From: Hyphomicrobiales bacterium
Lineage (GTDB): Bacteria > Pseudomonadota > Alphaproteobacteria > Rhizobiales > Rhizobiaceae
Direction: 5' to 3'
NCBI GenBank assembly: GCA_900471925.1
Contig: UCGV01000001.1
Span: forward strand, 1-64,000
Length of the DNA: 64,000 nucleotides
The notes under the pieces were generated by a model. That model had not been told where the DNA came from. It was given only the letters and a program-made list of their open reading frames with translations, and searched no databases. The position numbers and the translations under genes are program-made. Within the stretch, counting starts at the first letter, position 1; each line of letters begins with the position of its first letter. Below, piece after piece: positions 18,601-26,090 of this stretch.

Positions 18601-19391
18601 CGATGTCGGTTCTCTCCGCTGCCACCATGGCGAAATTCGCGACCAACTATAAGTCCCAGATGACCATGCTTCTGAAGGATGGTCCGGCCAAGGACCGCGC
18701 CTCCAAGGATGCCACTACCGAAGTCGATTATTTCGGCAAGACCATGCCGACCATAAAATCGCTCGACGAATTCCTGGCCGACAAGCGCCTTACAGCACTG
18801 GTGCTGAAGGCAAACGGCCTCGATCCGAAGGATTATGACAAGGATACGCTGAAGAAGATCTTCACCTCCGATCCTGATGACAAGAAGAGCTACCTCAACA
18901 CCACGGCGGACGCGCGCTTCAAGGAAATTGTCGGCTCCTTCAATTTCGACAAGGACGGCAACCTGACCCGTGACAAGATGGGCACGACCCAGGACAAGCA
19001 GGCGGAAGCGAAGACCCAGCAGCAATATGTGCAGCTCTCCCTGGAAAGCCAGGAAGGCGAAACCAATGACGGTGTTCGTCTGGCGCTGTATTTCAAGCGT
19101 AAAGCGGGCGGTGTCACTTCGCTCTACGATATCCTCGGCGACAAGGCCCTCTATCAGGTCATTCAGACGGCCTATAGCCTGCCGGCGCAGATTTCATCAA
19201 TGGACGTGGATAAGCAGGTCGATCTGCTTGGTCGCTTCGTGAAGCTGGAAGATCTGTCGGATCCGAAGAAGGTCGACAAGCTCATCAAGCGCTTCACCGC
19301 CATGTACGACATCCAGAACAACACGCAGCAATCGCCTGCGCTGCAGATTCTGACCGCCGGTACCGGCCAGGCGGCATCTCTGCTCTCGTGA
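15630..19391 (+). CDS. Giant repeat-containing DUF1217 protein
   Basis: A 1253-residue protein built from about ten copies of a DUF1217-type unit of 90-140 residues. Each has a helix pair such as YYxxxIxxVxxVDxLLxDxxL and YxxxAFGL, an NILTD-type motif, and ends in FNF followed by xxDG(S/T)(V/L). FNF motifs fall at nt 15939, 16308, 16575, 16995, 17295, 17616, 17892, 18174, 18567 and 18939. There is no signal peptide. DUF1217 proteins are known in Rhizobiales, often near flagellar genes, but none are here. The ATG at 15630 has AAGGG about 8 nt upstream. Cell-surface, flagellar or type I-secreted roles are all possible; function is unknown. Confidence 0.85.
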   Translation: MITASLAYVILSRDMDKSLDRIANQAQVKKDAQYYADNINKVTDVDDFLGDYKLYSYAMKAYGLDDMIYAKAFMKKVLESDLTDANSFANKLSDTRYRQFASAFNFNAPPKDIQTDAQEDDLIGLYKQSFTDAEDAANKETNYYSAQMDEVTNIQDFVTDPRLLNFALKSVGIDPTYMSKDYLADVLTTDINTLAGNAPDPNNPNDPPIDPTKKYVGDKLYALAQQFNFKVDNGDSQYFRDNIGSVQSVDDLLADPRLRTVALQSVGIDPATADDAYIRMVFASDRSTLGGDPPLNNPNPSLNYVGDKYLELKSYFNFNPDGSVNGTVQTAGQTDSVASLYKFRAPVVGGAAQTATQKSNVIDQYNTMVAPQIVDRLGTGSDVYYISQAMSDANKNYYLSKIGTITNVDQLVNDKRLADYVRAAFGMDPGFTQLKNVLTDPTYARSVDMGEAYKAFNFKSDGTVSPTERAQSYDQLNSIVNSSAAATGYFSGMMMPPSGPSSIDNVDKLLSDKALAAYIKDAYGLGQDFSNADLKNILTDSDYAAAAGHQDIHDAFNFNADGTVTFQTLPDGTIVGPQSLTQLQGINQLSGNNSAYFQIKLADLSNDGSTAAVDVFLADDKLVSFLRTTLQIGSDISDATLRSILTDPAAAAAQGYGDVYQLFNFRQDGTLAQNTLSQDASQAAALEKRVADAASYYGSTMSTIGNVDQLLADDKLNSYIRYAFSIPTSVTDADLRNILTDQSGTGPYVKVTAAFNFLADGTVAVGGPAQTSTQMASLDSAAHIREQGVLDRLGDISDIDDLLADSSLTDYLKMAYGLSFDTTDAELRNILTDPAHAASVGQGDLNAAFNFAADGSLPTSTTAQTGEQTAYTSDNYGGRVNDQGNALIDRIVANYKSRMDDADGVKSVNDFMKTNDTADTLLGNDSYPDLYQMALQAYGLTTNDVSRSTMRKLLVSDPYDPKGYVASFKDERITDMVRAFNFGPDGKAAEPMSVLSAATMAKFATNYKSQMTMLLKDGPAKDRASKDATTEVDYFGKTMPTIKSLDEFLADKRLTALVLKANGLDPKDYDKDTLKKIFTSDPDDKKSYLNTTADARFKEIVGSFNFDKDGNLTRDKMGTTQDKQAEAKTQQQYVQLSLESQEGETNDGVRLALYFKRKAGGVTSLYDILGDKALYQVIQTAYSLPAQISSMDVDKQVDLLGRFVKLEDLSDPKKVDKLIKRFTAMYDIQNNTQQSPALQILTAGTGQAASLLS

Positions 19392-19402
19392 TGGCGTAAG
19401 CC

Positions 19403-20845
19403 TCAGCCCTTGTGGCTGAGGCTCACCACCTTGTCCGGGTTCATGATGCCGGCGGGATCGAAAGCGTACTTGATGCGACGCATCAGCTCCATCTCGATAT
19501 CAGACCGGATCGATGCCAGCTCGTCACGCTTCAACTGGCCGATACCGTGCTCGGCGGAAATCGAGCCGCCATGGGCAAGCACAAGCCCGTGGACGATATG
19601 GTTCATCTCGTGCCAGCGGGCGATGAAGGCGTCCTTGTCGGCACCGACGGGCTGCGAGATGTTGTAGTGGATATTGCCGTCGCCCATATGGCCGAAGGCG
19701 CAGATGCGCGCACCGGGCATCGCTGCCATCACTGCCTCTTCGGCTTCCCGCATGAAGGCCGGCACCTTCGAAACCGGCACGGACACATCGTGCTTGATCG
19801 AGCCGCCTTCGGGCTTCTGCGCGTCCGACATGCTCTCGCGCATATGCCAGAGCGCCTTCTGCTGCGCCACGGAGGAGGCGATGGCCGCATCCTGAACGAG
19901 GCCAGCTTCGAAACCCTGTTCCAGCACGGCATTCATCATCCGCTCGGCCGTTTCGGCGGAATCGGATGTGGAGATGTCGATCAGCACATACCAATCATGC
20001 GGCGTTTCCAGCGGATCACGCACGCCGTCGATATTGCGTGCGGTGATCTCGACGCCGAAACGTGGCATCAGCTCGAAGCCGGTCAGCGAGGTGCCGCAGA
20101 GGCTGGAGGCGAGATTGAAGAAGGCGAGCGCATCATCGACCGAGGAAAGCCCGGCAAAGGCCACCTGATGGCCCAGCGGCTGCGGGAAGAGCTTCAGCAC
20201 CGCGCCGGTGATGATGCCGAGCGTGCCTTCCGCGCCGATAAAGAGGTCGCGCAGGTCATAGCCCGTATTGTCCTTCTTAAGGCGGCGAAGTCCGTCCCAG
20301 ATCTCGCCCGTCGGCAGCACGACTTCGAGGCCGAGGCAGAGCTGGCGCATGTTGCCATAGGCAAGAACCGCCGTACCACCGGCATTGGTGGAAAGGTTTC
20401 CGCCAATGCGGCAGGAGCCTTCCGAACCAAGCGACAGCGGAAACAGGCGTCCATGCGCCTCGGCCGCCTTCTGCACCTCGGCGAGGATCGCGCCGCCGTC
20501 GGCCACCAGCACATTGGCGACCGGATCGACATCGCGGATCTTATTCATGCGTTCCAGCGACAGGATGACATCCGCCTTGCCTTCGCGCGGCGTCTGCCCG
20601 CCGACAAGGCCGGTATTGCCGGTCTGTGGCACGATTGCCGTGCCCGTCTCACTCGCAAGCTTCATGATCGCGGAGACTTCCTCGACCGAGCCGGGTTTCA
20701 AGAGGAGAGGGGAGGAGCCGTGGTAAAGGCCGCGGTTCTCGATCAGGTGCGGCGCCAGATCGGCCTCGCTGCGCAGCGCGTATTTTTCGCCGACAATGGC
20801 GGTGAAACGCGCGATGGTCTCTGCAGAAATGCTTGTGCTGCTCAT
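19403..20845 (-). CDS. FAD-linked D-2-hydroxyacid dehydrogenase (GlcD/DLD type)
   Basis: FAD-binding oxidoreductase of 480 residues, of the D-lactate / D-2-hydroxyglutarate / glycolate dehydrogenase family. The PCMH-type FAD domain has LKPGSVEEVSAIM, then IVPQTGNTGLVGGQTP and GSCRIGGNLSTNAGGTAVL, and GAEGTLGIIT. The C-terminal FAD-oxidase domain contains the metal/substrate signature HGGSISAEHGIGQLKRDEL. The ATG at 20845 fits the family; the open frame reaches 20941 but overlaps the upstream gene. It begins 19 nt after the Sua5-type gene, so the two form an operon. Which D-hydroxyacid is oxidised cannot be told from sequence. Confidence 0.93.
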   Translation of the reverse strand: MSSTSISAETIARFTAIVGEKYALRSEADLAPHLIENRGLYHGSSPLLLKPGSVEEVSAIMKLASETGTAIVPQTGNTGLVGGQTPREGKADVILSLERMNKIRDVDPVANVLVADGGAILAEVQKAAEAHGRLFPLSLGSEGSCRIGGNLSTNAGGTAVLAYGNMRQLCLGLEVVLPTGEIWDGLRRLKKDNTGYDLRDLFIGAEGTLGIITGAVLKLFPQPLGHQVAFAGLSSVDDALAFFNLASSLCGTSLTGFELMPRFGVEITARNIDGVRDPLETPHDWYVLIDISTSDSAETAERMMNAVLEQGFEAGLVQDAAIASSVAQQKALWHMRESMSDAQKPEGGSIKHDVSVPVSKVPAFMREAEEAVMAAMPGARICAFGHMGDGNIHYNISQPVGADKDAFIARWHEMNHIVHGLVLAHGGSISAEHGIGQLKRDELASIRSDIEMELMRRIKYAFDPAGIMNPDKVVSLSHKG

Positions 20846-20864
20846 GGAGCCCGGTCCCTTTTCC

Positions 20865-21839
20865 TCACTCGCGCGGTGCTGCCGCACGCCGCAATCGGTC
20901 GTTGATCGCTTCTCCCAGGCCCTCGTCGGGAATAGGCGCAAAAGCGATCATGGCCGCGCCGCTGGCGTCGGCCTTCTTCATGTAGTCGAAAAGATTGGTG
21001 GCGGCTTCCGCAAGATCACCGCGCGCGCTGAGGTTCAGCGCAACAACGGCATGCTCGGCTCCCTGGACAGGATCAGGGCCGAAACCGATCAGCGCCTCGC
21101 CGGGCTCAATCCTGTTGGCATTGAGCCGGACTGCAGCACCCGGTGCGTAATGCGAGGCCAGCATGCCCGGCGCTTCGATGGCAGCCGCCGCCTTCTTCGA
21201 TCGCATCAGCCGCTTGCCCGCGACCCGCTCGATTTCCTTTGCCGGCAGACCGCCCGGTCGCAGCAGGCGCAATTCGCCGTTTTCCACCTTGACGATAGTC
21301 GATTCCACGCCAACGGCGCTTGCCCCCGCATCGAGGATCAGCGGTATCCTCGCCCCGAGATCGGCCTCGACATGGGCGGCACTCGTGGCGCTGACCTTGC
21401 CCGACGTGTTGGCGCTGGGCGCGGCAAGCGGTCGGCCGAAGGCTTGGATCAGCTCACCGGCAAAACCCTTGGGTATGCGGATGCCGACGCTGTCGAGACC
21501 GGCGGTCGCCAGCGCATGGATCGATGTGCCCTGCTTCAGCGGCAGCACCAGCGTCAGCGGGCCGGGCCAGAAGGCTTCGGCGAGCGCGCGAGAGACCGGG
21601 TCGAATTCAGCATAGGTTTCCGCCATCGCAAGATCCGCCATATGGCAGATGAGCGGATTGAAGCGCGGGCGCCCCTTGGTCTCGTAGATGCGTGTGATGG
21701 CTGCCGGGTTGGTCGCATCGGCGGCAAGCCCGTACACGGTCTCGGTCGGAATGGCGATCGCAAAACCATCGGCCAGTGTCGCGCAGCCGTCTTCGAGCGC
21801 TGCCTGCCTGTCGGCCTTGATGTCGATTGTTCGTGCCAT
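20865..21839 (-). CDS. L-threonylcarbamoyladenylate synthase, Sua5 type
   Basis: Makes threonylcarbamoyl-AMP from threonine, bicarbonate and ATP, the first step of t6A modification of ANN-decoding tRNAs. The YrdC domain shows FAIAIPTETVYGLAADA, KGRPRFNPLICH, FWPGPLTLVLP and APSANTSGKVSAT. At 324 residues it also has the C-terminal Sua5 domain (from about 200; GMLASHYAPGAAVRLN), so it is the longer Sua5 form rather than short TsaC. The ATG at 21839 has AGGAC before it; ten codons of open frame upstream are not needed. Co-directional with the FAD dehydrogenase gene downstream. Confidence 0.95.
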   Translation of the reverse strand: MARTIDIKADRQAALEDGCATLADGFAIAIPTETVYGLAADATNPAAITRIYETKGRPRFNPLICHMADLAMAETYAEFDPVSRALAEAFWPGPLTLVLPLKQGTSIHALATAGLDSVGIRIPKGFAGELIQAFGRPLAAPSANTSGKVSATSAAHVEADLGARIPLILDAGASAVGVESTIVKVENGELRLLRPGGLPAKEIERVAGKRLMRSKKAAAAIEAPGMLASHYAPGAAVRLNANRIEPGEALIGFGPDPVQGAEHAVVALNLSARGDLAEAATNLFDYMKKADASGAAMIAFAPIPDEGLGEAINDRLRRAAAPRE

Positions 21840-21914
21840 GTCCTGCCTGCTTCTTCCTGCGGCAGTCATTATGCCTTCTGCGCGATGCGATCAATCCCGC
21901 CGAAACTGATGCGA

Positions 21915-22523
21915 TTACAGCTGGCGGATGATCTGGCGCAGCTGTTCGTTGCGGGCGCCGAGAAGCAGGATATTGCGGATGGCGATCTGCGGATCATTGG
22001 TGCGGAAGAGCAGGCCGTTGCCGCGCACGGAGCGGTCAACCACCAGTTTTTCCGGCGTGCTCTCGCCCGGCTTGATCGCCACGGCAAAATACATGCGCGA
22101 ACCCTGCACCGCGATATTGTCGAAGAAATTGTCGTTGTCGCCGATGTCGGAATAGAAATTGGCGATGTAGAAAGCCCAGGTCACTTCGTCGTAACGGGCG
22201 AACTTGGTGCGCGAGGCGGTCACGTGGCAGTAGCCGAGATGTGGGCTGTCGGCGAGCGTCTTGTGGAAGATCAGCTTCGGAAACTGGATCGAGCGGTGAA
22301 AGCCGTTGATGTTCTGGTGGGTCTTTTCACCGGCGGCCTGCAGCTTGCGCGCCGTCTTCTCGGCGACTTCCTCATGCGTCAGATAGCGGCGCTCTTCCGG
22401 CAGCCAGTCCTCGCGGCGGCGGCTGAAGCGACCGGTGCGCAGGAAATCCGAATGTTTGGTCAGCAGCCGCGGCTCGGCGGGCTTAGTCGCTTCCCGCATG
22501 TCGAAATATCGGAGTTTGGCCAT
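21915..22523 (-). CDS. DUF6656-type conserved protein
   Basis: A 202-residue soluble protein that I associate with a Rhizobiaceae-restricted group (DUF6656), without known function. Features: basic N-terminal third (LRTGRFSRRREDWLPEERR), then FHRSIQFPKLIFHKTLADSP, an aromatic-rich centre (WAFYIANFYSDIGDNDNFFDN) and a C-terminal helix LLLGARNEQLRQIIRQL. No signal peptide, membrane segment or catalytic motif is seen. The ATG at 22523 is chosen as the first plausible start; the frame is open 40 codons further with low-complexity sequence. It lies 75 nt upstream of the Sua5-type gene and may be in the same transcript. Confidence 0.7.
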   Translation of the reverse strand: MAKLRYFDMREATKPAEPRLLTKHSDFLRTGRFSRRREDWLPEERRYLTHEEVAEKTARKLQAAGEKTHQNINGFHRSIQFPKLIFHKTLADSPHLGYCHVTASRTKFARYDEVTWAFYIANFYSDIGDNDNFFDNIAVQGSRMYFAVAIKPGESTPEKLVVDRSVRGNGLLFRTNDPQIAIRNILLLGARNEQLRQIIRQL

Positions 22524-22929
22524 GATCGTTGCAGTCTTCCGCTGTGTTGGTCGCCTGCAAGGATAGGATTTCGTGCTTAATGTCCTGTTAAAATCGGCGG
22601 GTGGCGACCGAGAGGAGGCGACGGTCCCGACTGTCTGTCGCAAATACGACAGATATTGCCTGTGCCATTGGATTCGCTCACAGCTAAACCTCCATCAGAT
22701 GTCGCAATTGACGATGATCAAGGCGGAATGGAATGATTGCGGGGATCGCTGGCCGCCTGTCGTCAATTTCGAAGCCGATGTCGCTTTACAACCAAGCGAC
22801 CGGCACGCTCGGTGTTTAAATGACGCCATGACCAGTTTTCCGGGACCAGTTCTCGGGAGGGAGAAGGAAGCGGGCGCGCTTCCGCCGCCGGCTCCAACAG
22901 CAGGCGGCCGAATGCACGAGGATAGGCAG
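22524..22929. promoter_or_regulatory. Intergenic region before the Rieske gene with a 20-nt palindrome
   Basis: About 400 nt with no supported gene between divergent units. TCTGTCG (22634-22640) and CGACAGA (22647-22653) flank CAAATA as perfect 7-bp arms, a good operator candidate about 280 nt before the Rieske start. The + strand frame remains open through much of the region, but it lacks any Rieske homology and has no ribosome-binding site. Confidence 0.4.
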
Positions 22930-24174
22930 ATGGATATTCGCAGCAACGTTTTGCGCCAGCTCAAGAGTCGCCGCGAGGGTTTCAGCCTCGAACAGCCCTT
23001 CTATACCGACGAGGATTATTTCCGCCTGGACATGGAGATGATCTATTATCGCGACTGGCTGTTCATCGGCCATGATTGCGAACTTCCGAAGCCGGGCGCC
23101 TATTTCACCGTGCAGATCGGCGATTATCCCGTCGTCATCGTGCGCGGCCGCGACAATGTCATCCGCGCCTTCCACAACAGCTGTCGCCATCGCGGCTCTC
23201 GCGTCTGCACCAAGGAGCACGGTTCTTCGGTCCGTCTCGTCTGCCCCTATCACCAGTGGACCTACGATCTCGACGGCAAGCTCGCCTTCGCCCGCCACAT
23301 GGGCGACGATTTCGACAAGAGCGGCTTCGGGCTGAAGCCGGTTCATTGCGAGACGGTCGCCGGCTACGTCTTCATCTGCCTTGCCAATGTCGCTCCGGAT
23401 TTCCAGACCGTGCGCGACAAGATCGAGCCCTATATGGCGCCGCACCGTATCGGCGAGGCCAAGATCGCCTACCAGAGCACCATCATCGAGAAGGGCAACT
23501 GGAAGCTTGTCTGGGAAAACAACCGCGAGTGCTATCACTGCGCTGCAAACCATCCCGAACTCTGCCGCACCTATCCGGAAGCGCCGAGCGTGACCGGCAC
23601 GGACGGCGGTGCCGACGATCCGGAAATCGCCGGCCACTGGGCGCGCTGCGAGGAAGCCGGCCTGCCGAGCAAATTCCAGATCTCGCCGGACGGACAGTTC
23701 CGCACCGCCCGCATGCCTCTGATCGAGGATGCCGAAAGCTACACGATGTCCGGCAGGCGAGCTGTCCAGCGCGCTCTCTCCGATGACGTCAAGATCAGCC
23801 ATATCGGCACCATGCTGCTCTTTCACTACCCGACGACGTGGAACCACCTGCTCGGCGACCACGCCATCTCCTTCCGTGTGCTGCCGCTCAGCGCCAACGA
23901 GACGGCAGTCACGACCAAGTGGATCGTCCACAAGGATGCGGTCGAGGGGGTCGATTACAATCTCGAGGAACTGACCCACGTCTGGACCGAGACCAACGAT
24001 CAGGACCGCCGCATCGTCGAGGAAAACGCCTTCGGCATCCGTTCGCCTGCCTATGAGCCGGGTCCGTATTCGGCGGTCCATGAGGGCGGCGTCATGCAGT
24101 TCCTCGAATGGTATTCGAACTTCATGGTCAATCGTCTGCAGGGTGATCAGGCCAAGCTGTCTGTGGTTGCATAA
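22930..24174 (+). CDS. Rieske aromatic-ring-hydroxylating / N-demethylating oxygenase alpha subunit
   Basis: Terminal oxygenase of a Rieske non-haem iron system, 414 residues. The [2Fe-2S] Rieske ligands are CRHRG and CPYHQW (CxH and CxxH, residues ~85-110); the mononuclear iron site has the His pair in ECYHCAANH (about residue 200). The closest match by eye is the glycine betaine / stachydrine demethylase group (GbcA- or Stc2-like), which remove N-methyl groups in betaine catabolism. The required ferredoxin reductase is not in the window. The ATG at 22930 has GAGGA 7 nt upstream; longer starts lack homology. Substrate assignment is inference. Confidence 0.88.
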   Translation: MDIRSNVLRQLKSRREGFSLEQPFYTDEDYFRLDMEMIYYRDWLFIGHDCELPKPGAYFTVQIGDYPVVIVRGRDNVIRAFHNSCRHRGSRVCTKEHGSSVRLVCPYHQWTYDLDGKLAFARHMGDDFDKSGFGLKPVHCETVAGYVFICLANVAPDFQTVRDKIEPYMAPHRIGEAKIAYQSTIIEKGNWKLVWENNRECYHCAANHPELCRTYPEAPSVTGTDGGADDPEIAGHWARCEEAGLPSKFQISPDGQFRTARMPLIEDAESYTMSGRRAVQRALSDDVKISHIGTMLLFHYPTTWNHLLGDHAISFRVLPLSANETAVTTKWIVHKDAVEGVDYNLEELTHVWTETNDQDRRIVEENAFGIRSPAYEPGPYSAVHEGGVMQFLEWYSNFMVNRLQGDQAKLSVVA

Positions 24175-24318
24175 AAGCTGCGCCGGGCGGTTAATGTCCG
24201 GTTCATTTCGCCTCCGCTAGAACTGATATGCAGAGGCGGGTTGCGGGGCTTTCGGGAACAATGTTCCGTTTTCTCCGTTATCCGTCAGGCTTTTTTCGCT
24301 CTTGATCGGAGATACGCA

Positions 24319-24810
24319 ATGTTCGGGCTGAGTAAGAAGATCGCGACTGCGGCTCTGGCCGCCGCTGTCGTTGCGGCGAGCTTCGTGCCGTCGCAGGCCA
24401 TTCAAATGCCGGCCGCCCCGCAAGTGGAAAAGTCTTCCGCTGCCGCTGTCGAAAATGTCCAGTACCGCCGCTACTATCGTCCGGGATATCGCCCTGGTTA
24501 CTATCCTGGCTATCGTCCGGGTTACCGTACGGGCTGGTATGGCGGCTATCGTGGTTATCCCTATTACCGCGAGGGCTATCGCCACTATAACGGCTATTGG
24601 TATCCGCTGGCTGCCTTTGGTGCCGGCGCGATCATCGGCGGCGCCATTGCTGCCCAGCCGCGCTATTATGCACTCGCACCGGCTCCCTCGGGCATCAATC
24701 CGAGCCATGTCGCCTGGTGCGAAAATCGCTACCGTTCCTACCGGGCTTATGACAATACGTTCCAGCCCTATAACGGTCCGCGCCAGCAGTGCTATTCGCC
24801 CTATTATTAA
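24319..24810 (+). CDS. BA14K family secreted protein
   Basis: A 163-residue exported protein. Residues 1-30 form a signal peptide ([22 protein letters not shown]). The middle is Tyr/Gly/Arg-rich with repeated GYRPGY units, followed by a short hydrophobic segment ([15 protein letters not shown]) and a C-terminal BA14K domain, [19 protein letters not shown], with two Cys probably disulphide-bonded in the periplasm. BA14K was described in Brucella as an immunoreactive lectin-like protein; the rhizobial members are mostly uncharacterised. GGAG lies 7 nt before the ATG at 24319. A strong terminator follows. Confidence 0.88.
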   Translation: MFGLSKKIATAALAAAVVAASFVPSQAIQMPAAPQVEKSSAAAVENVQYRRYYRPGYRPGYYPGYRPGYRTGWYGGYRGYPYYREGYRHYNGYWYPLAAFGAGAIIGGAIAAQPRYYALAPAPSGINPSHVAWCENRYRSYRAYDNTFQPYNGPRQQCYSPYY

Positions 24811-24833
24811 GGCGAAGCCAGAGATCCAGACGC

Positions 24834-24863
24834 AAACGCCCGGCCATCGTGCCGGGCGTTTTT
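24834..24863 (+). terminator. Rho-independent terminator after the BA14K gene
   Basis: AAACGCCCGGC (24834-24844) and GCCGGGCGTTT (24851-24861) form an 11-bp perfect stem around CATCGT, followed by more T residues. It lies 24 nt after the BA14K stop and just before the convergent CorA-type gene. Confidence 0.88.
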
Positions 24864-24889
24864 GTGTCAGGAATTGTGTGAGAAGGCTT

Positions 24890-25882
24890 CTAGAGAATAT
24901 CCACGCGTTTCAGGAGCCACCACGCAAAGGCGATGGAGGCGATGATCAGTCCCACGGCATATTCCGTGCCGTGATCGCCGATGGCGAAGGGCAGGTTGGC
25001 GGTATTCATGCCGAAAAAGCCGGTGACGAGTGTCGGCGGCAACAGGAAAGCCGTCATGATCGAAAGGATGTAGAGGTGCCGGTTCGTCTCGGAGGAGAGC
25101 TTGGAGTCGATTTCTTCATGCAGCAGCCGCGCACGGTCCTGCAGCGCATAGATATCGTGATCCACCGTTTCCAGCCGGCCCGTCAGTCGTCCGGCGATAT
25201 CATCGAAGCCGAAGGGCATTTCATCTTCGTCTGAGGCCGCCGCCCGCCGCATAAGCGCCAGCACCGTGCGCAGATGCCGGTGCAGACGCACGATGGTGCG
25301 GCGCACCGGCGCAAGCCGTCGGCGCTCGTCGCGCGGTGCGTTGTCGTAGACGAAGTCCTCGATCAGGTTCAACTCTTCCGTCAAATCCATGACGACCGAT
25401 ATCAGAGTGCGCTGGAACTCGATGACAAGCAGTTCGAAGAGATCGACGGGGCGGGTGAACTTGCCTGGGTTCTTTTCGATCATCGCCCGCGCGCGCTCGA
25501 CACTTCTGAGCGGCTGCAGGCGGGTGGTGATGATAAAGCGATCGGAAATGGCGAAATGCAGCCAGCCGAGGTCGGCCGTGTCCTGATCGAACTCCCGCTG
25601 GCAATCGACGAGCGTTCCGTAAAGCATCTGCTCGTCGACGGTCAGTGCCGCATGGGCATCATGCGTGATCAGGGCCGCCTTGGCATCGTCCATGACGCCG
25701 AGCGTGTCGAGGAGGGCCGACACCCGCACGTCTGCAAGATTGAGATGCAGCCAGTAGAAACTGTTATCGGCGGTCAGCTCGACGGTGGTCGAGCTGTTTG
25801 GCAGCCGCACGGCCTTTCCGGTTTCCGGCGAGAAACGGTAGGCCCAGACGAGGCCGGGTATATTGACGGGCAAGGTATCCAT
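24890..25882 (-). CDS. CorA/ZntB family divalent-metal transporter
   Basis: A 330-residue CorA-superfamily transporter. A long cytoplasmic N-terminal domain rich in acidic and helical segments (FTRPVDLFELLVIEFQRTL, then LRTVLALMRRAAA) is followed by a stalk helix and two C-terminal membrane segments: LYILSIMTAFLLPPTLVTGF, then the pore signature GMNTANLPF, then VGLIIASIAFAWWLL. The GMN motif is intact, as needed for the selectivity filter. Length and overall layout fit ZntB-type zinc transport better than Mg-specific CorA, but the metal cannot be decided. It is divergent from the acyl-CoA dehydrogenase operon. Confidence 0.9.
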   Translation of the reverse strand: MDTLPVNIPGLVWAYRFSPETGKAVRLPNSSTTVELTADNSFYWLHLNLADVRVSALLDTLGVMDDAKAALITHDAHAALTVDEQMLYGTLVDCQREFDQDTADLGWLHFAISDRFIITTRLQPLRSVERARAMIEKNPGKFTRPVDLFELLVIEFQRTLISVVMDLTEELNLIEDFVYDNAPRDERRRLAPVRRTIVRLHRHLRTVLALMRRAAASDEDEMPFGFDDIAGRLTGRLETVDHDIYALQDRARLLHEEIDSKLSSETNRHLYILSIMTAFLLPPTLVTGFFGMNTANLPFAIGDHGTEYAVGLIIASIAFAWWLLKRVDIL

Positions 25883-25939
25883 TATTGCCGATCCTCTCGC
25901 GCAAGCGATATTCCACTAGAGATTCTCCATGACGTTTGT

Positions 25940-25955
25940 TTGTGCAAGTGCACAA
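25940..25955. promoter_or_regulatory. 16-bp palindrome between CorA-type gene and acyl-CoA dehydrogenase operon
   Basis: TTGTGCA-AG-TGCACAA is a perfect palindrome (7-bp arms, 2-nt centre) 58 nt upstream of the CorA-type start and about 135 nt upstream of the acyl-CoA dehydrogenase start. It is a plausible operator for either direction; no regulator is assigned. Confidence 0.45.
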
Positions 25956-25997
25956 GCGAAAAGGCGCTGACGGCAAAGTTTATCGACTGAAACCAAA

Positions 25998-26019
25998 TTG
26001 ACGTTTACGTAAAAATCAA
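25998..26019 (+). promoter_or_regulatory. LiuR-like palindrome before acyl-CoA dehydrogenase operon
   Basis: TTGACGTTTAC (25998-26008) is matched at 9 of 11 positions by the reverse complement of GTAAAAATCAA (26009-26019), with TTTACGTAAA at the centre. The MerR-family regulator LiuR of branched-chain acid catabolism recognises sites of this general kind. TTGACG could be the -35 element itself, with the rest as spacer, which fits MerR-type action. No liuR gene is seen here. Confidence 0.45.
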
Positions 26020-26090
26020 TTAGCTCTTTGGGTGGGAGGCGCTTGCGCACCGGCTTTGCCGCGCGCGAGCCAAATGCGGAGGAAAATGGG

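Noticed and set aside
19412..20905. A 497-codon open frame antisense to the FAD dehydrogenase gene
   Set aside because: The same reasoning: the FAD-oxidase signatures are on the minus strand.
22573..22929. N-terminal extension of the Rieske protein by 119 codons
   Set aside because: The extension has no homology-like features, and a GAGGA Shine-Dalgarno with 7-nt spacing fixes the start at 22930.
24478..24560. Tandem DNA repeat in the BA14K gene
   Set aside because: The repeats encode the GYRPGY-type protein motif and belong to the coding sequence, so they are not a separate repeat element.
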